NCBI RefSeq assembly: GCF_028888695.1
Contig: NZ_PNFF01000001.1
Coordinates: 1,311,501 to 1,375,500 of the forward strand
Length of the DNA: 64,000 bases
Origin: Bacillus methanolicus
GTDB taxonomy: Bacteria; Bacillota; Bacilli; Bacillales; Cytobacillaceae
Reading direction: 5' to 3'
The notes under the pieces are model-generated. The model did no database searches and was not told the DNA's origin. It was given only the letters and a program-made list of their open reading frames with translations. The position numbers were made by a program, and so were the translations under genes. How positions within the stretch are numbered: the stretch's first letter is position 1; each line of letters starts with the position of its first letter. This document shows positions 8,888 to 17,965 of the stretch, piece after piece.

Positions 8888-9347
8888 CTAAGAATCACTA
8901 TAATAAAAAAAAGATTCTCCATTTAATTTTTCATAATGCTCTTTCCTTTTTTTAAACCGGTCCGGGTCTCGGACCGTTACGCCGGCAACCATGGCATTAA
9001 TAAAAGACATCAATGCAGGAGCGGCATCAATCGTGGATCTGTTTGAACGATAAATCGGTAAAACAAGATCGGAAAACTTACGGATCGGAGCGAGCGGTGA
9101 ATCGGTAATGCCGATCACATATGTCCCTTGCTCCTTCGCCATTTCGGCTATCTTAAGCGTTTCCTTTAAATAACGGTGGAAGGAAATAGATACTAGAAGC
9201 GAATGTTGATTCATACTTTTAATTGTTGAGAAAATATCATCAGTTTCCTTTCTGATAACTTTTTCTCGTGCCAATCTATTTAGCTACATTTTGCTGTCCT
9301 TTTGATAACTGGTAATAGTTTTGTTGAATGATCTCTTTTATGTTCAT
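8888..9347 (-). pseudogene. RpiR/MurR-family regulator with internal deletion
   Basis: From ATG 9347 the frame reads 23 residues (MNIKEIIQQNYYQLSKGQQN, then VAK), the start of an RpiR helix-turn-helix domain, and then hits TAG. One base out of frame, the sequence continues as a SIS domain (SISFHRYLKETLKIAEMAK, VIGITDSPLAPI) to 8888. A normal RpiR protein has about 280 residues; roughly 110-125 between these parts are missing, including the recognition helix. The SIS part has a TTG that could start it but lacks a convincing ribosome binding site. The gene ends 13 bases before the M20 gene, so it was probably the operon's own regulator. Confidence 0.87.
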
Positions 9348-9582
9348 CTTTTTCACCTGGTGAAGGCTCAGCTTTTTTGTATTTTAATATGAAGTTTATA
9401 CTTCATTTTGAGATAATACTATCAAGTTACCATATTTGAATTAGCAATTCAATAACTATTCTGAAAATTTTTAATTTTTTTAAAATTTAATTAGGAATTT
9501 TTCTATGTTAAAAGTTTTATAAATTTTGGGCCAAAAAGAAGTTGATCGTCTTCAATAACATCAATACCGTCTTATAATAAAC

Positions 9583-9611
9583 AAAAAGCAAAGAGCCGTA
9601 AAGCCCTCTGC
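9583..9611 (-). terminator. Terminator overlapping the yitT stop
   Basis: On the minus strand GCAGAGGGC pairs with GGCTCTTTGC (9 bp with two wobbles), followed by TTTTTG. It starts at the stop codon of the YitT-family gene. The 9348-9582 interval is AT-rich and shows no gene. Confidence 0.75.
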
Positions 9612-10216
9612 TAAAAATAATATGACCGATGATCATTTTTTACTATCATTGATGTTACTACACCAACTATAATAATCGTTAAACATGAAAAGATAAAACT
9701 TTTAAACCCCAATGCTTGAAATCCAATTACCGCAACAAGCCCATCAATCAAAAAGATGATAACACCAATATTAATAGTAAAAGTTTTCGATAGAATTTGT
9801 GCTAATAAATCAGTTCCGGCTGTGCTTGTTTCATAGCGTAACATAATCCCAAATCCAACGCCATTTATCGCACCGCCCAGTATAGAACTTACTAGAATAG
9901 GCAGTGGAAATTGAGTTTGCAACGGTGAGAGCCAGTCAATAAAAAAAGAGGAAACCATCAATCCATGAAAACTGCTGAAAAAATAATTCCGCTCCAAAAA
10001 CCATGCAGATAAGCAAAGCGGTATGCTCAAAACAATCATACAAAGCCCTGTTTGAACATTGAAGTAATAATGAAGAATTAATGCAATGCCAACAATTCCC
10101 CCATCTAATAAATGGTGGGGAACCAAGAAACCATTAATGCCTAAACCAATTAACATGCTTCCAATAAAAATTGCCGCAAATTGTTGAATGATAAGCATCA
10201 CCTTACTTTTTTTCAT
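9611..10216 (-). CDS. YitT-family integral membrane protein
   Basis: 201 residues with about five or six predicted membrane segments. The first pair, GSMLIGLGINGFLVPHHLLDGGIVGIAL, has the conserved asparagine and the GG(I/V)xG motif of YitT N-terminal domains. A second repeat carries GVGFGIMLRYETSTAGTDLLAQIL. The C-terminal cytoplasmic DUF2179 domain of full-length YitT proteins (about 280 residues) is absent, so this is the short form. Function is not established for the family. It is monocistronic and ends in a terminator. Confidence 0.8.
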   Translation of the reverse strand: MKKSKVMLIIQQFAAIFIGSMLIGLGINGFLVPHHLLDGGIVGIALILHYYFNVQTGLCMIVLSIPLCLSAWFLERNYFFSSFHGLMVSSFFIDWLSPLQTQFPLPILVSSILGGAINGVGFGIMLRYETSTAGTDLLAQILSKTFTINIGVIIFLIDGLVAVIGFQALGFKSFIFSCLTIIIVGVVTSMIVKNDHRSYYF

Positions 10217-10482
10217 TTAGTTCAAGCATTAAGAATTTTTTTTGAGATTTTCATAGGCAGAAAAAAGTATTATTAATCAGCGAAAAGGTCAATTTCCTCT
10301 GTTCTGTTCAACACTGCCGCCTCTAAAAAGTCATTTTACCCGCAGATATTGAATGTTTACATGCATGTCCACTTCATTAATAAATATTCAAAGCCAACAA
10401 AAAAATTCTTATCCCATTCCCTTCTCAAAAAACTGTCAATTTTCGCCATTTTGATTCATCCGCGGCAAAATATTACGAGCAT

Positions 10483-10516
10483 AAAAAAAGGGAGCTTAGT
10501 ACTATGTCTAAGCTCC
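10483..10516 (-). terminator. Terminator downstream of the CBO0543/DUF2515 pair
   Basis: GGAGCTTAG (10491-10499) pairs with CTAAGCTCC (10508-10516) and on the minus strand TTTTTTT follows. The nearest minus-strand gene ends at 10768, leaving a repeat array inside the transcript's 3' tail. The 10217-10482 stretch shows no gene. Confidence 0.82.
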
Positions 10517-10650
10517 AAATAGTTGGGGGTCAAAACCTATGAATGGATTAACCAGTCTAATTGTACCATTTTCACAATTTTCTTTCAATATAGTAAAGCG
10601 TAAAAGTGTTAAAGTATTGAAGAGGACAAATATAAGGCAGTCGAATGATA

Positions 10651-10765
10651 CATAAGCCTTTGCTTGATTTTATGAGCCGTCGTCCTGCGATATGAGCTTT
10701 TATTTCGATTTATGAGTCGTCAAGCCTTGGTTCGATTTATGAGCCGCTACATTTTGATATATGAC
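10651..10765. repeat. Degenerate 20-bp repeat array (TATGAGCC type), copy 1
   Basis: TATGAGCC-like cores occur at 10651, 10671, 10691, 10711, 10738 and 10759, mostly exactly 20 bp apart. Between them are TTTGATTT-type spacers. The same unit recurs at 30231-30390. No coding frame is conserved across units. Confidence 0.8.
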
Positions 10766-10767
10766 TA

Positions 10768-11259
10768 TTAAACTAACAGAGTGCAAAAAAGATTATAACA
10801 ATTTTTTGGTATTGCCGGAATTCGTCCATTTAAAACATTCCAAATTATCGCCAAAAACACAAAATAACCGAAGAAAGAACAGCTATGGTTCCATTCTTTA
10901 TAATGAAGAAACAAACCCCATTGTTCAGACAGCCTTTCGCCCACAGACGCGGCAGCACTTGCAATAACCATTAATCCCCATCTTCTCCATCTTTCCAATC
11001 TTTTTGCAAAATAAAGATAGGTTCCCGTTATAAATGGGAGTCCAATCAATGTAAAAGCAATATTAATCGGAAAAATATCAGCCAAAGGCCGTGCGGGAAA
11101 CTCATAAAGATTCTTCCCTACATAATATAGGTCTAAATAAGTTCCTACCAAGGATGCAAAAACAATCGAAGGAAAATAAGATAAAAGTTTGTTACTTAAA
11201 GATCGTTTTCTTGGCGAGTGCGGCAAGTTCGAGTTTTTTAAGTGTTTCGCAGTATTCAT
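10768..11259 (-). CDS. CBO0543-family membrane protein
   Basis: About 163 residues with four hydrophobic segments. The motif GTYLDLYYVGKNLYEFPARP and the following ADIFPINIAFTLIGLP fit the CBO0543 family, small membrane proteins of spore-forming Firmicutes with no known function. ATG 11259 follows GGAGAG at seven bases and is preferred to the in-frame ATG at 11277. It overlaps the 3' end of the DUF2515 gene by 68 bases, so the two are translationally linked. It carries an unusually charged 30-residue N-terminal extension. Confidence 0.65.
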   Translation of the reverse strand: MNTAKHLKNSNLPHSPRKRSLSNKLLSYFPSIVFASLVGTYLDLYYVGKNLYEFPARPLADIFPINIAFTLIGLPFITGTYLYFAKRLERWRRWGLMVIASAAASVGERLSEQWGLFLHYKEWNHSCSFFGYFVFLAIIWNVLNGRIPAIPKNCYNLFCTLLV

Positions 11260-12316
11260 GAGTGATCTCTCCATCAATTTTTTCGTCTTGGTCTTGCAAA
11301 TAATTTATGACTCTCCAATCTTGAAACCAATCTCCGTATTCTGCGTCCGGGTGGTCAATATTTTTCCATGCATACTCGAGTCTCGGGCTATATATCCGGA
11401 GCGCGCCTTTCCGTAATTGGCAATTTTTCAACCGGCGTTTAAATCCAACACCCGGCAAACCTTCATTTATATCATTGAAAATATCCGGCCAATAATCTTT
11501 GCGGGAACCGGTATGAGGGTGGCTGACCGCCCAGCTTATGACTTTTTCCAATTGATTCTTATTGTGAAAAAGCAATCGGTACAGCCGTTTACCGAGCAAA
11601 ATCCGTTCGTTTAAAGAACCGAAATGGTGAAGGGTCTGTCCGATGAATGCTGTTTTTCCAGGCAACTTTCCCTCAAACGGAAATAAGATATGATTGAAAG
11701 AAAGAAGATCTTGAAGCATGAACTCGGGCGTATGAAAAACCTTATCCTTATATAAAGGATTCTGGACGATCCGTTTTTCTAAATAGCTTTGTTCATTAAT
11801 AACGAGGGCGATGGCTAAAAGATAGCTGTCTCGGTATTGCCAAAAGTGCTCCCACATCACTTCCATAAACATGGATATATTTAGAAAAGGCAGCAAATAA
11901 AACAGATTTTGATTTCGTTTCATGGATTCTTCATATACCAAGAATTGCGGATAGGCATCCTGAAAAATCAGCCAGTTTCCCCTTTCCAAAAACGCAAAGA
12001 AGTCTTTCTTAGTCTTTTCATTTAGAAGTCTAGAAAGCATCTCCCCTCTTAAATCTGTCATGTTCCATCCCCCGTTTCTTGAAACCATATGTCCGAGGAA
12101 TGCCCAGTGAATTTCAGGAAATTTTCGGTAAAAGTCAAGGTATGCCTTCGTTCTTGTTACATTGTTCAAATTCCATTCATTTGTTTTTATCCGGATTTGC
12201 TGCAAAAGGATCTCTTCTTCCTTTGCTAAATATAAATTGGCATTTTTTGTTTTTCTCTTTTTTATTAAACATTCCTTAATTTCTTTTAGATTTTCTGAAA
12301 CCTGCGGTTTTTTCAA
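11192..12316 (-). CDS. DUF2515 family protein (YppC-like)
   Basis: A soluble protein of about 374 residues. The stretches NVTRTKAYLDFYRKFPEIHW, AFLGHMVSRNGGWNMTD, and LFYLLPFLNISMFMEVMWEHFW are characteristic of DUF2515, found in Bacilli (B. subtilis YppC); the function is unknown. The start is uncertain. The open frame's first usual codon is TTG 12316, which lacks a ribosome binding site. A strong GGGGGAGG (12347-12354) sits nine bases before an in-frame ATT at 12337, which would add seven residues. The gene is divergent from the squalene-hopene cyclase-like gene. Confidence 0.75.
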   Translation of the reverse strand: MKKPQVSENLKEIKECLIKKRKTKNANLYLAKEEEILLQQIRIKTNEWNLNNVTRTKAYLDFYRKFPEIHWAFLGHMVSRNGGWNMTDLRGEMLSRLLNEKTKKDFFAFLERGNWLIFQDAYPQFLVYEESMKRNQNLFYLLPFLNISMFMEVMWEHFWQYRDSYLLAIALVINEQSYLEKRIVQNPLYKDKVFHTPEFMLQDLLSFNHILFPFEGKLPGKTAFIGQTLHHFGSLNERILLGKRLYRLLFHNKNQLEKVISWAVSHPHTGSRKDYWPDIFNDINEGLPGVGFKRRLKNCQLRKGALRIYSPRLEYAWKNIDHPDAEYGDWFQDWRVINYLQDQDEKIDGEITHEYCETLKKLELAALAKKTIFK

Positions 12317-12424
12317 TTTGTTTTTTAAGAAAAAAATCGATGTTCGCCTCCCCCATTGAATTCTTTTTTCCCGCCAAAATATGTATAGATAAGTATGAAT
12401 ATCAAAAAGGGAGTTGGGTGAATT

Positions 12425-14308
12425 TTGGTAAATATTGACATTGATGCCGGAATAGGCCGAATTGTTAAAAAGTTAATAAATGACCAGGCTCCGGATGGTT
12501 CCTGGCAATACCCGTTTGAAACGGGGATTTCGACAGATGCTTATATGATCATTTTATTAAGGACTCTGGAAATAAATGATGAAGATTTAATCCGTGAGTT
12601 GTGCGAAAGAATTGTAAGCAAACAAGAGGAAAATGGTGCGTGGAAGCTCTTTCATGATGAAGAGGACGGAAATTTATCCGCAACCGCAGAAGCCTATTAT
12701 TCGCTTCTTTATTCAGGTTATTATGAAAAGGAAGACAAAAGGCTTCGGGCGGCAAAACGGTTTATTTTATCAAAAGGCGGCATTGAAAAGTCACACATGT
12801 TTACAAAAATCATGCTCGCTTTAACCGGCCAATACCCATGGCCGCCATTTTTTCCAATTCCGGTTGAAATCGTCCTTTTGCCCCTTTCCTTCCCGATCAA
12901 CTTTTTCGATTTTTCCGTCTTTGGGAGAGCCAATCTTGCTCCAATTCTAATTTTATCCGGCAAAAAATACAGCAAAAAAACGAAGAGGAGTCCGAATCTT
13001 ATAGATTTGTTCCATTCAAGAGCAGATGATTTCTTTTATTGGAGAAATTCATCTGAATGGAGGTCAATTCTTTCGGTTATTGAAAAGGGAATCAAAAGTT
13101 TCATAGGTTTGCCGCTGCATATTCACTCGCTCGCCATCGAACGCACGAAACAATATATGCTTGTCCGAATTGAACCGGACGGAACCTTCAACAGTTATTT
13201 CAGTTCCACGTTCCTGATGATTTTTGCTTTGCTGTCTCTAGGTTACTCCAATAGAGACCCAATTATATTAAAAGCTGTCAGAGGTTTAAAAGCGATGAAG
13301 TGTCAGATTAACGGTCATACCCACATGCAATATACAACAGCATCATTATGGAATACGTCATTAATCAGTTACGCCCTGGAGAATGCAGGAATGTCCCCTT
13401 CTGAACCGGTGGTTGCCAAGGCAAATCGTTATTTACTGGAACGGCAGCATCATAAATATGGAGATTGGATGGTCCATAGTCCATGGAGTTTGCCGGGAGG
13501 ATGGGGATTTTCACACATCAACACAATGCACCCCGATATAGATGATACGACTTCATCGCTAAGAGCTGTTTCCAAACTTGTCAATCAAGATCCCGTCTTT
13601 CACCAAGCTTGGGAAAGAGGCATTCAATGGCTTTTCTCGATGCAAAATGATGACGGTGGCTGGTCTGCTTTTGAAAAAAATGTGAACAAAAAAATATTGA
13701 ATCATCTCCCGATTGAAGGAGGAAAATTTTTGCTCACAGACCCTAGCACCGCAGACCTAACCGGAAGAACACTGGAATTTTTCGGGGCATACACGAATTT
13801 ATCGAAAAATCATCCATCAATAAAAAGAGGCGTAAACTGGCTCATCAATCATCAGGAAAAGGATGGTTCCTGGTATGGTCGCTGGGGGATTTGCTATATT
13901 TACGGGACATGGGCGGCGATAACCGGCCTGATTGCCTCAGGTGTTTCCCCCCATCACCCTTCCATTCAAAAAGCGGCCAACTGGCTGCATAAGATCCAAA
14001 TTCATGATGGCGGCTGGGGAGAGTCGTGCAACAGTGATATTATGAATACGTACATTCATCTCGGGGCAAGTACATTGACACATACCGCATGGGCGATCGA
14101 TGCACTCATTGCTGCAGCAGAACAGCCAACACCGGAAATTCAAGCGGGAATCAGATTTTTGTTTGAGGCTTTCGATAAAAATGATTGGACCAGTTCTTAC
14201 CCACAAGGACAGGGAATGGCAGGAGGATTCTACATGCACTACCATAGCTACCGCTACATCTTCCCATTGCTCGCTTTGTCTCATTATAAGGAAAAGTTTA
14301 AAAGGTAA
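12425..14308 (+). CDS. sqhC: Sporulenol synthase / squalene-hopene cyclase family terpene cyclase
   Basis: This 627-residue protein has the class II cyclase acid motif DIDD (residues 371-374) and several QW repeats (for example QNDDGGWSAF, QEKDGSWYGRWG, QIHDGGWGES). Overall length and local sequence (LERQHHKYGDW, SADLTGR-like STADLTGRTLEF, ICYIYGTWAA) follow B. subtilis SqhC. That enzyme cyclises tetraprenyl-beta-curcumene to sporulenol, a spore lipid that protects against oxidants. A squalene-hopene cyclase role cannot be excluded. The start is TTG 12425 with a GGGAG site slightly far upstream. A terminator follows. It supports a spore-forming host. Confidence 0.88.
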   Translation: MVNIDIDAGIGRIVKKLINDQAPDGSWQYPFETGISTDAYMIILLRTLEINDEDLIRELCERIVSKQEENGAWKLFHDEEDGNLSATAEAYYSLLYSGYYEKEDKRLRAAKRFILSKGGIEKSHMFTKIMLALTGQYPWPPFFPIPVEIVLLPLSFPINFFDFSVFGRANLAPILILSGKKYSKKTKRSPNLIDLFHSRADDFFYWRNSSEWRSILSVIEKGIKSFIGLPLHIHSLAIERTKQYMLVRIEPDGTFNSYFSSTFLMIFALLSLGYSNRDPIILKAVRGLKAMKCQINGHTHMQYTTASLWNTSLISYALENAGMSPSEPVVAKANRYLLERQHHKYGDWMVHSPWSLPGGWGFSHINTMHPDIDDTTSSLRAVSKLVNQDPVFHQAWERGIQWLFSMQNDDGGWSAFEKNVNKKILNHLPIEGGKFLLTDPSTADLTGRTLEFFGAYTNLSKNHPSIKRGVNWLINHQEKDGSWYGRWGICYIYGTWAAITGLIASGVSPHHPSIQKAANWLHKIQIHDGGWGESCNSDIMNTYIHLGASTLTHTAWAIDALIAAAEQPTPEIQAGIRFLFEAFDKNDWTSSYPQGQGMAGGFYMHYHSYRYIFPLLALSHYKEKFKR

Positions 14309-14339
14309 AAGTAATTCTCGTAATTGATTGAAGAAATGA

Positions 14340-14377
14340 GGCTGCCTCAAAAACAAGAGGTCAGCCCCAATTTTTTG
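14340..14377 (+). terminator. Terminator of the cyclase gene
   Basis: GGCTGCCTC pairs with GAGGTCAGCC (one bulge) around a short A-rich loop, followed by TTTTTT. It lies between two convergent genes. Confidence 0.8.
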
Positions 14378-14402
14378 TTACCTCTATATTAGCATCACAA
14401 TA

Positions 14403-16634
14403 CTAATTTAATAGATCACCTTTTTCCAACAGCTCCGGAATTTTTTCCGGCGGCAAAGGTTTACTGAATAAAAAACCTTGGCCAATCTTGCATGAATTCT
14501 CTATTAAAAACTTCACTTGTTCTTCTTTTTCGATACCCTCTGCAATGACAGTAAAATTCAAATTATGGCCCATATCAATGATTGTCTTCACAATGGCGCC
14601 TTGATTCGAATGATGGATGATATCATCCACAAATGATTTATCAATCTTTAGATTGTCGATTGGGAGATGTTTCAAATAGCTTAAAGAAGAATATCCTTTT
14701 CCAAAGTCATCAATTGATATTTTGACTCCAAGCGCTTTTAATTGATTTAAAATAAAAGTAGATTTTTCAATATTTTGCATAATACTTTCGGTTATTTCTA
14801 ATTCCAAATCGTGTGGATCCAAACCAACTTGATCCAATGTATTCATAATAAATTGAACAAATTGTTCATCTTGAATTTGTCGAACAGAAATATTTACGGC
14901 AATTGGGATCGGAGGTAATCCAATATTCTGCCAGTCTTTCATCTGTTTACACGCTTCTCTAAGAACCCATTTTCCAACCGGAACAATGAGCCCTGTTTCC
15001 TCTGCAAGAGGGATAAATTCGGATGGAGATATCCATCCAAGCTCATGATGCTTCCAGCGAATTAATGCCTCAACACCGACAATTTTTCGGGTCGCTAAAT
15101 CGACTCGCGGTTGATAATGAAGCATCAGCTGATTCTGTTCCAGCGCTTTTCTTAATCTATTCTCAAGCTCCATCTTACGGGAAGTTAAATCATCAAGATT
15201 AGAATTATAAAATTGAAAATTGTTTTTTCCACGTTCTTTTGCCAAGTACATGGCGGTATCCGCATACTTAATTAAAGTTTCTTCGTCTTTACCATCGGTT
15301 GGATAGATGCTAATGCCGATACTTGGAGTAACAAAAAATTCCTGCTGATTAATTTTAATTGGCTCGTGAAATTCATCAAGGATTCGTTTTGCAACTTCTG
15401 TCACTTTTTTCTTATCGATATCTTCTAATAATATGATGAATTCATCTCCGCCCAAGCGGGAAACAAGCCCATCGGACGGAACGGTGCTCTTTAACCGTTT
15501 CGCTACTTTTTGCAATAATAGGTCCCCTGTCGAGTGTCCTTTCGTATCATTAATAATCTTAAATCGATCGAGGTCCAAAAACAATAGAGCCAACATTTGA
15601 TTTCTCTGTTTCCTTAATAATTTGTTCAAATGCTGCCTCAACTTATTACGATTAGGCAGACCTGTCAGCGCATCATAAAAAGCCATTTTATGGATTGTTT
15701 TTTCTGCTTGCTTTCGTTCAGTGATATCTCTGCCGACGATCTGGATGGCACGTCTGCCTTCATACAAGATTGGCATAGTGGACATTTCTACTTCAATCGT
15801 ATGTCCATCAACTCGAAAGACATGAAATTCAAATCGCCTTGCCAAAAATTTATTATCTTCAATATTCTTAATACGATTTCTTATTTCATCAATCACATTT
15901 GGATCCGTGAATGTAAAGATCGATTGTCCAATGATCTCCTCTGGTTTGGAAACTCCAACAAGCTTGCAGCCAGCCTTATTAATATAATCGATCTTCTCAT
16001 TGCTAATAACCGCTATGAGATCAGGCGACATCTCAACTAAGCTTCGATAACGCTCTTCACTTTCTTTTCGGTCGGTAATGTCAAACAATACACTTGTAAA
16101 ATCCACAAACTCACCGTGTTCATCCAGCTTAGGAATACCCCGGTCTTGTATCCAGCGCACTTCTCCATCAGGACGGATAATTCGGTATACACTCGTAACC
16201 GGTTCACCCGCCAAAAGTTTCTGTTCTCTTTCATCTAAAACATAAAGATCTTCCGGATAAATCACCTTTTTCCATAGATCATGGTCTTGATAAAACTCGT
16301 GTAAAGAGCGTCCGTACAGTTTTTCAATACCCGGAGTGATGAGTAGAATATCAGACTTTAAATCGTGGGACCATATCGCTACATCCAAAGTATCAAAAAT
16401 ACTATTTAATTTTTGCTTGCTATGTTGGAGTTCTTCAGTTGTTTTATAAATCATCTTCAGCAAAATCAACAGCAATATGATCATAGTAAGTTTATACAAA
16501 ATATCAAAGATATGATAGACATTCCCACGGGAAGAAATAAGGATTGATGTTACATCTTCAAGGACCACTAAAAAGATAACCAGACATAAGATCATCATCC
16601 AATTCCGTTGATGTAATTGATCCATCTTTTTCAT
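14403..16634 (-). CDS. Membrane PAS-PAS-GGDEF-EAL cyclic di-GMP protein
   Basis: 743 residues. Two N-terminal membrane segments (residues 13-30 and 45-62) precede a short coiled coil, then two PAS/PAC domains (near 70-195 and 195-315, each ending in DITDRKESEE or DITERKQAEK). The GGDEF domain keeps RLGGDEF (near 395), so cyclase activity is possible. The EAL domain keeps EALIRW, NISVRQ, the ELEITES glutamate, DDFGKGYSSL, KIDKSF and AEGIE, so phosphodiesterase activity is likely. It resembles B. subtilis YkoW in layout. It probably couples a redox or ligand signal to c-di-GMP levels. Monocistronic. Confidence 0.92.
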   Translation of the reverse strand: MKKMDQLHQRNWMMILCLVIFLVVLEDVTSILISSRGNVYHIFDILYKLTMIILLLILLKMIYKTTEELQHSKQKLNSIFDTLDVAIWSHDLKSDILLITPGIEKLYGRSLHEFYQDHDLWKKVIYPEDLYVLDEREQKLLAGEPVTSVYRIIRPDGEVRWIQDRGIPKLDEHGEFVDFTSVLFDITDRKESEERYRSLVEMSPDLIAVISNEKIDYINKAGCKLVGVSKPEEIIGQSIFTFTDPNVIDEIRNRIKNIEDNKFLARRFEFHVFRVDGHTIEVEMSTMPILYEGRRAIQIVGRDITERKQAEKTIHKMAFYDALTGLPNRNKLRQHLNKLLRKQRNQMLALLFLDLDRFKIINDTKGHSTGDLLLQKVAKRLKSTVPSDGLVSRLGGDEFIILLEDIDKKKVTEVAKRILDEFHEPIKINQQEFFVTPSIGISIYPTDGKDEETLIKYADTAMYLAKERGKNNFQFYNSNLDDLTSRKMELENRLRKALEQNQLMLHYQPRVDLATRKIVGVEALIRWKHHELGWISPSEFIPLAEETGLIVPVGKWVLREACKQMKDWQNIGLPPIPIAVNISVRQIQDEQFVQFIMNTLDQVGLDPHDLELEITESIMQNIEKSTFILNQLKALGVKISIDDFGKGYSSLSYLKHLPIDNLKIDKSFVDDIIHHSNQGAIVKTIIDMGHNLNFTVIAEGIEKEEQVKFLIENSCKIGQGFLFSKPLPPEKIPELLEKGDLLN

Positions 16635-16734
16635 TTGCTTTTCTCCTGTTACATGTATTGCACAGCTGTATTAAATAAAAATTTATCATTATATTTACTA
16701 AATTTACAATATAAGATTGAAAGAATTATCTACG

Positions 16735-16923
16735 TTTTTTTCTGTGGTAAAGGGGCGGAGCTACGCAAATTAAAATAGAAATGCTAACTTTTCTTTAGCT
16801 AGATACTTGTTTAGCATTGTAAATATTTAGAGCTTTGCTTCGCTCACACCGCCTTATTATGTTTGTTAACTATATAAATTTAACCTATTTCCATGTTAGG
16901 GTTGGGAGTTTAATAATCATGCT
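16735..16923 (-). repeat. ~190-bp intergenic repeat, copy 2 (inverted)
   Basis: Read on the minus strand it matches copies 1 and 3 closely: AAACTCCCAACCCTAACATGG at the left, AAGGCGGTGTGAGCGAAGCA in the middle, and AGCTCCGCCCC at the right. The outer CTAAC..GTTAG pairing is weaker here. It fills the divergent gap between the c-di-GMP gene and the ABC transporter; the rest of 16635-17026 holds only promoter-like AT-rich DNA. Confidence 0.75.
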
Positions 16924-17026
16924 AGTTTTTTGGTAAATTTTTTTGCAATTTTCGCAACTTTTCTCTCTTTTTATTCGTATTATTTGTTGGAGGAATATTT
17001 AGCCAAAAAGAGAAAGAGGGAGAATC

Positions 17027-17965
17027 ATGTCTCAATATGCACTTGAAGTTCGATCATTAACAAAAAGAATTGGAAAAAAGCTGATTGTGGATGATGTTAG
17101 TTTTGCCATTGAAAAAGGAGAAGTATTTGGTCTGCTTGGCCCGAATGGTGCGGGGAAAACGACGATCATCCGCATGATCGTCAGTTTAATCAACCGGACT
17201 AAAGGAAGTGTCATCATTAACGGCTATAGCCTCGATGATGATTTTACCTCGGCCATGAGCGAGATCGGTGCAATTGTTGAAAATCCGGAATTCTATAAAT
17301 ATATGAGCGGATATAAAAACTTGCGCCACTATGTAAATATGGCAAAAAGAAAGATTCCTGAATCCCGGATTCAAGAAGTGATCAAATTGGTAGGACTTGA
17401 ACAATCCATTCATCAAAAAGTGAAAACATACTCTCTCGGAATGCGTCAGCGTTTGGGTGTGGCTCAGGCTCTATTGCACAATCCGTCTATTCTCATTTTA
17501 GACGAACCTACAAACGGGCTCGATCCTCAAGGTATCAGGGAGTTCAGGGAATATCTTCGAACACTTGCCAGTGAAGGAATGTCTGTTTTAGTTTCATCCC
17601 ATTTGCTTTCTGAAATGCAGTTGATGTGTGACCGCTTTGCGATTATTGAAAAAGGAAAGTTGATACATATTTCCAAAATGAATGAGACAGAGGAAGCAGA
17701 AAAAACTGCTCAGGAGTATGTTTTTGATGTAAGTGATCCCGCAAAAGCTGTTTCGATCTTAAAAGAACATGGCCTGAACAGAGAATTTAAGGACTTGGAG
17801 GATCAAAAGTTTAGTCTTGTGCTTCACCGGGAGGCAGTTGCAAAAGCCAATGAATTGCTTGTCACCAATCAAATTAAGGTATATGAGATAAGCAGTAAAA
17901 AGGCTACACTTGAAGACCGTTTCTTAGAAATTACAAATAAAGAAAACAAGGAGGTACCTGTATGA
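17027..17965 (+). CDS. ABC transporter ATP-binding protein (ABC-2 exporter type)
   Basis: 312 residues with Walker A GPNGAGKTT (residues 38-46), the signature YSLGMRQRLGVAQ and Walker B LILDEPTNGLDP, followed by the H-loop SSHLL. The C-terminal 80 residues are the regulatory extension typical of BcrA/CcmA-like exporters. It pairs with the downstream permease, whose ATG overlaps its stop by four bases. Relatives such as YhcH or BcrA export peptides, antibiotics or unknown substrates; the substrate here cannot be told. GGGAG lies just before the ATG. No two-component system is adjacent. Confidence 0.9.
   Translation: MSQYALEVRSLTKRIGKKLIVDDVSFAIEKGEVFGLLGPNGAGKTTIIRMIVSLINRTKGSVIINGYSLDDDFTSAMSEIGAIVENPEFYKYMSGYKNLRHYVNMAKRKIPESRIQEVIKLVGLEQSIHQKVKTYSLGMRQRLGVAQALLHNPSILILDEPTNGLDPQGIREFREYLRTLASEGMSVLVSSHLLSEMQLMCDRFAIIEKGKLIHISKMNETEEAEKTAQEYVFDVSDPAKAVSILKEHGLNREFKDLEDQKFSLVLHREAVAKANELLVTNQIKVYEISSKKATLEDRFLEITNKENKEVPV

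Noticed and set aside
12361-12424. Sporulation sigma-E promoter for the cyclase gene
   Set aside because: ATATG/TATGAATA-like elements can be picked out but spacing and match to the consensus are too poor to claim.
16924-16985. TTGC..GCAA dyad as an operator of the ABC transporter
   Set aside because: The dyad is only four bases per arm in AT-rich DNA and no adjacent regulator supports it.
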